From Leifsonia xyli (lineage in GTDB: Bacteria > Actinomycetota > Actinomycetes > Actinomycetales > Microbacteriaceae): a DNA stretch of 64,000 bases. The notes below the pieces were generated by a model. The model saw nothing but the letters and a program-made list of their open reading frames with translations. It was not told where the DNA came from and did not search any database. The stretch is taken from the NCBI GenBank assembly GCA_001647635.1, contig CP014761.1, positions 1,736,001 to 1,800,000 on the forward strand. Direction: 5' to 3'. Position 1 is the first letter of the stretch, and each line of letters opens with the position of its first letter. Below are positions 61,357-64,000 of this stretch, in pieces. The position numbers were made by a program, and so were the translations under genes.

Positions 61357-62264
61357 CCACGACCACAGCGCAGGACGCCGTCTCGATCTCCCCGCCGCCA
61401 TCGGCTCCGCGACCCACCGGCCGCCGTCGCAGGTCGACCGGGACGATCGTCGCGACCTCGATCACCTACGCGATCCTCGTCGTGCTGGCCGTGATCTACA
61501 TCATGCCGTTCCTCATCCAGCTCGCGACCTCGTTCAAAACGGACGCGGAGGCCTCGGCCAACCCGGTCTCGCTGATCCCGCAGACCTTCACCACCGCCGC
61601 CTACACGAAGCTGTTCCTCAACTCCGACTTCCCGGTCTGGTTCGGTAACACCGCGCTCGTGACCGTCTTCGTCACCGCCGGGCGGGTCTTCTTCGACTCG
61701 CTGGCGGGCTACGCGCTGGCGCGTCTGCACTTCCGCGGGCGGACCGTCGTGTTCGCCGCCCTCGTCGCCGTCATGTCGGTGCCGATGGTGGTGCTGCTGA
61801 TCCCGAAGTTCCTGGTCATCAACCAGCTCGGCATGTACGACTCGTACACGGGCATGATCCTGCCCCTGCTGACGGACGCCGCGGGCGTCTTCATCATGAA
61901 GAACTTCTTCGAGTCGATCCCGGCGAGCGTCGAAGAGCAGGCGCGGATCGACGGAGCCGGGACGTTCCGCGTGTTCTGGTCGATCGTGCTCCCGATGGCG
62001 CGGCCGGCGCTCATCACGATCATCATCCTGTCGTTCCAAGGGTCGTGGAACGAGCTGGCGCACTTCATCGTGTCGACGCAGAGCCCGGCGCTCACCACTC
62101 TGACCAAGGGCGTGGCGGGACTCGCGAGCGGCCAGCTCAGCCAGGGGAGCCAATACCCGCTGAAGCTCGCTGCGGCGGCGATCATGACCATCCCGGTCGC
62201 GGTGCTGTTCTTCGTCTTCCAGCGGCGCATCATGAATTCGAGCGAAGGGGCGGTGAAGGAATGA
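61353..62264 (+). CDS. ABC sugar importer, permease 2 (MalG/UgpE-like)
   Basis: 303 residues, six TM helices after a 30-residue polar N-terminus. EAA loop EEQARIDGAGTFRVFWSIVLPMARP is intact. SFQGSWNELAHFIVST is the typical late TM5-TM6 segment. Pairs with permease 1 in the same operon. The stop overlaps the next gene by 4 bases. Confidence 0.94.
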   Translation: MTTTTAQDAVSISPPPSAPRPTGRRRRSTGTIVATSITYAILVVLAVIYIMPFLIQLATSFKTDAEASANPVSLIPQTFTTAAYTKLFLNSDFPVWFGNTALVTVFVTAGRVFFDSLAGYALARLHFRGRTVVFAALVAVMSVPMVVLLIPKFLVINQLGMYDSYTGMILPLLTDAAGVFIMKNFFESIPASVEEQARIDGAGTFRVFWSIVLPMARPALITIIILSFQGSWNELAHFIVSTQSPALTTLTKGVAGLASGQLSQGSQYPLKLAAAAIMTIPVAVLFFVFQRRIMNSSEGAVKE

Positions 62265-63004
62265 CGGCGAGCGAGCCGACCATCCTCGCCACGTGCGGCG
62301 GGCTGAACGCGGGAGGCTGGACGGACTCGGTCTACGGACCGCTGCTCCACCATGCGATCGCTCTAGCCGAGGTGCGCGGACGCGCGCCGCGGGTCACACA
62401 CGTCAACACCGCCGGCGGCGATCAGCGGCACGTCGAAGGCGGTGAGCTGGAGGCGGCACGCGCTGCGGGCGTGGACGCGACGCACCTGCGGCTGTTCCCG
62501 CATCCGAACCTCCCGGATCTGCGTGACCACCTGCTGCGCCAGGACGTGATCTGGGTCAGCGGCGGCAGTCTCGTGAACCTGCTCGCCGTGTGGCGGGCGC
62601 ACGGCGTGGACCGGCTGCTCGCCGAGGCGTGGCGGCGCGGCGTCGTGCTCGCCGGAGGGTCGGCGGGAGCGCTCTGCTGGCACGAAGGCGGGACGACGTC
62701 GTCCTACGGCCCGGGCATCTCCGCCGTCGCGGACGGGCTCGGGCTGGTGCCCGGCTCGCTCGCCGTGCACTATGACTCGGACCCGAGCCGCCGGCCGGCG
62801 CACCAGCGCGCGGTCGCCGACGGCATCCTGCCCGACGGCTACGCGCTCGACGAGGGGACTGGCGTGGTCTACCACGGCCACGAGCTCGTCGACATCGTGG
62901 CCGAGCGGCCCGGAGTCTCCGTCTGGCGCGTCGAGCGCGACGGGGACGGTGTGCGCGAGACCCGCATCCCGCCCCGGGTCCTCGACGAGGAGGCCGCCGC
63001 ATGA
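62261..63004 (+). CDS. Peptidase E-like protein (S51) in the sugar operon
   Basis: 247 residues. Nucleophile elbow VLAGGSAGALCWHEG, preceded by VIWVSGGSLVNLLAVWRAHGV; this is the S51 (peptidase E/cyanophycinase) arrangement. GSLAVHYDSDPSRR follows and can supply the His. S51 enzymes cut dipeptides after Asp, which is odd in a sugar operon, so it may act on a glycopeptide or have another ester or amide substrate. Coupled by ATGA overlaps on both sides. Confidence 0.85.
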   Translation: MTASEPTILATCGGLNAGGWTDSVYGPLLHHAIALAEVRGRAPRVTHVNTAGGDQRHVEGGELEAARAAGVDATHLRLFPHPNLPDLRDHLLRQDVIWVSGGSLVNLLAVWRAHGVDRLLAEAWRRGVVLAGGSAGALCWHEGGTTSSYGPGISAVADGLGLVPGSLAVHYDSDPSRRPAHQRAVADGILPDGYALDEGTGVVYHGHELVDIVAERPGVSVWRVERDGDGVRETRIPPRVLDEEAAA

Positions 63005-64000
63005 CCGCATCCCACCCCACGACCGACGCCCCTCCGGCGTCCCGGACCACCGTCACCGAACACGAAGGCACGACCCCCACGATGACCCAGCCCCTGCAGC
63101 CGCTCCTCCACGACAGCGTCGTGGTGCTCTCCGCACCGTCCCAGGCGTGGTCGGCCCCCGACGGGCGGATCGACGGTCACGGCATCCACGGGTTCTACCA
63201 CTCCGACCTGCGGGTGCTCGACCGCATCCTGCTGACGGTCGGCGGTGCCGAGCCCGAGCACATCGCGACCTCGGGGTCGTCCGCGGCGGAGGCGGTGTTC
63301 ACCTCGCTGGCCCGTGGGATCGACGATGCGACGGCGGATCCGCGGGTCCGCGTCGACCGCACCCGGACCGTGCGCGCGGGCGCGCTGGAGGAGAGGATCG
63401 TCCTGCGCAACGCGCTCGGCTCGTCCCTCCGCACGGTCGTGGCCGTCGCGCTGCGCGCGGACTTCTCGCCGATGCAGCAGATCAAGGCCGGGCTGAGCGG
63501 CAGCGAGCATCCGGTGTCGGTGTCGGCGGACGACACCTCCGGCGCCGTCCTGCGCAGCGGCCCGGTGTCGGCGCGGCTGTCCGCCCCGGACGCCGACGTG
63601 ACGGTCGATGACGCCGCGATCACACTCCGGTGGGAGGTCGAGGTTCCGGCCCATGGCGAGATCGCCGTCGGCTGGAGCATCGAGGTGGCCGACCCGACCG
63701 CAGTGGTCGGCGGCGCTGCTCCGTCAGCGGAGTGGGAGGCGTTCACGGCCGAGACCGGCGACTCGCGTCTCGCGTCGTGGCTGCACCGCGCGCTGGCGGA
63801 CCTGCAGGCGCTGCGCATGTCGACCGTCGAGCGCCCGGACGACGTCTTCCTCGCGGCCGGAGCGCCCTGGTTCTTCACACTGTTCGGCCGCGACTCGATC
63901 TGGGCGGCCCGGATGCTGCTGCCGCTCGGGCACGAGCTCGCCGCCTCCACACTCCGGGTGCTCGCGCACTTCCAGGGCACCGAGAACGTCGACGCGACCG
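63001..64000 (+). CDS. Glycogen-debranching-type enzyme, N-terminal part (window edge)
   Basis: The first 333 codons are in the window; the gene continues beyond it. ATG overlaps the previous stop (ATGA). An N-terminal Thr/Pro/Ala-rich stretch (1-28) precedes the GDE_N_bis-like domain: LLHDSVVVLSAPSQAWSAPDGRIDGHGIHGFYHSDLRVLDRI, then the linker to the (alpha/alpha)6 catalytic domain starting WLHRALADLQALRMSTV ... FFTLFGRDSIWAARMLLPLG. Proteins of this type are amylo-alpha-1,6-glucosidases or related glycosidases. No signal peptide, so it should act on the sugar taken up by the ABC system. Confidence 0.88.
   Translation, partial: MTASHPTTDAPPASRTTVTEHEGTTPTMTQPLQPLLHDSVVVLSAPSQAWSAPDGRIDGHGIHGFYHSDLRVLDRILLTVGGAEPEHIATSGSSAAEAVFTSLARGIDDATADPRVRVDRTRTVRAGALEERIVLRNALGSSLRTVVAVALRADFSPMQQIKAGLSGSEHPVSVSADDTSGAVLRSGPVSARLSAPDADVTVDDAAITLRWEVEVPAHGEIAVGWSIEVADPTAVVGGAAPSAEWEAFTAETGDSRLASWLHRALADLQALRMSTVERPDDVFLAAGAPWFFTLFGRDSIWAARMLLPLGHELAASTLRVLAHFQGTENVDAT

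Overview
The window is a contiguous piece of a high-GC actinobacterial chromosome. Codon use strongly favours G or C at third positions. Many genes start with GTG, and many appear to be leaderless. The gene content (fasciclin lipoprotein beside a sulfite-oxidase-type protein, DUF6458 and DUF7882-like proteins, PadR/DUF4097 pair, hut genes with an IclR regulator) fits Microbacteriaceae, and Leifsonia or a close relative is my best guess. I see no tRNA, rRNA, CRISPR array, integrase, transposase or prophage gene. Base composition and codon use look uniform, so nothing points clearly to recent transfer. No stretch over 300 bases lacks a gene.

Layout. 1-3.3 kb (mostly minus strand): 5' end of a secreted protein, an unusual methylenetetrahydrofolate dehydrogenase, and a MarR-MFS pair. 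3.3-7 kb: isochorismatase-fold protein, secreted GH10 xylanase, VOC protein, alpha/beta hydrolase. 7-12 kb: fasciclin lipoprotein divergent from a membrane molybdopterin enzyme, DedA protein with a short upstream ORF, cupin, ATP-dependent DNA ligase. 12-20 kb: Gfo/Idh oxidoreductase, a 3-hydroxybutyrate dehydrogenase-hydrolase-hydrolase operon, and a frameshifted TetR gene divergent from agmatine deiminase plus amidase. 20-28 kb: lipoproteins, argG, MarR-GlxA pair, GAPDH, lipid kinase, Ser/Thr kinase and two small membrane proteins. 28-39 kb: PLP decarboxylase, phosphotransferase, succinate-semialdehyde dehydrogenase, DEAD-box helicase with a repetitive charged arm, phytoene-dehydrogenase-like protein, CIRCE-controlled Hsp20, Dps. 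39-45 kb: complete histidine utilisation cluster (IclR regulator, hutH, hutU, hutI, and hutG facing them). 45-57 kb: RND exporter, YczR/YczE pair, TipAS-type MerR regulator, MBL hydrolase, APC permease, PadR/DUF4097 operon. 57-64 kb: LacI regulator divergent from an ABC sugar importer operon that runs on into a peptidase-E-like gene and a glycogen-debranching-type enzyme cut by the window end.

How genes work together. The hut cluster would convert histidine to glutamate. The same 16-bp palindrome lies in the iclR-hutH spacer and upstream of hutG, which suggests one regulon across two transcription units. The LacI-ABC block looks like substrate-induced oligosaccharide uptake coupled to intracellular glucoside hydrolysis. 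Several local regulators have clear palindromes in their own promoters (MarR, TetR, YczR, MerR, PadR, LacI, CIRCE).

What stands out is mostly in the non-coding DNA. There is a dispersed family of intergenic palindromes (5.1 and 19.4 kb), a 20-bp-period array of three 13-bp palindromes (19.45 kb), long palindromes on both sides of hutU-hutI, and a series of leaderless promoters with a constant 6-8 nt gap between -10 box and start codon. I did not find a clearly new multi-gene system such as defence, biosynthesis or secretion.
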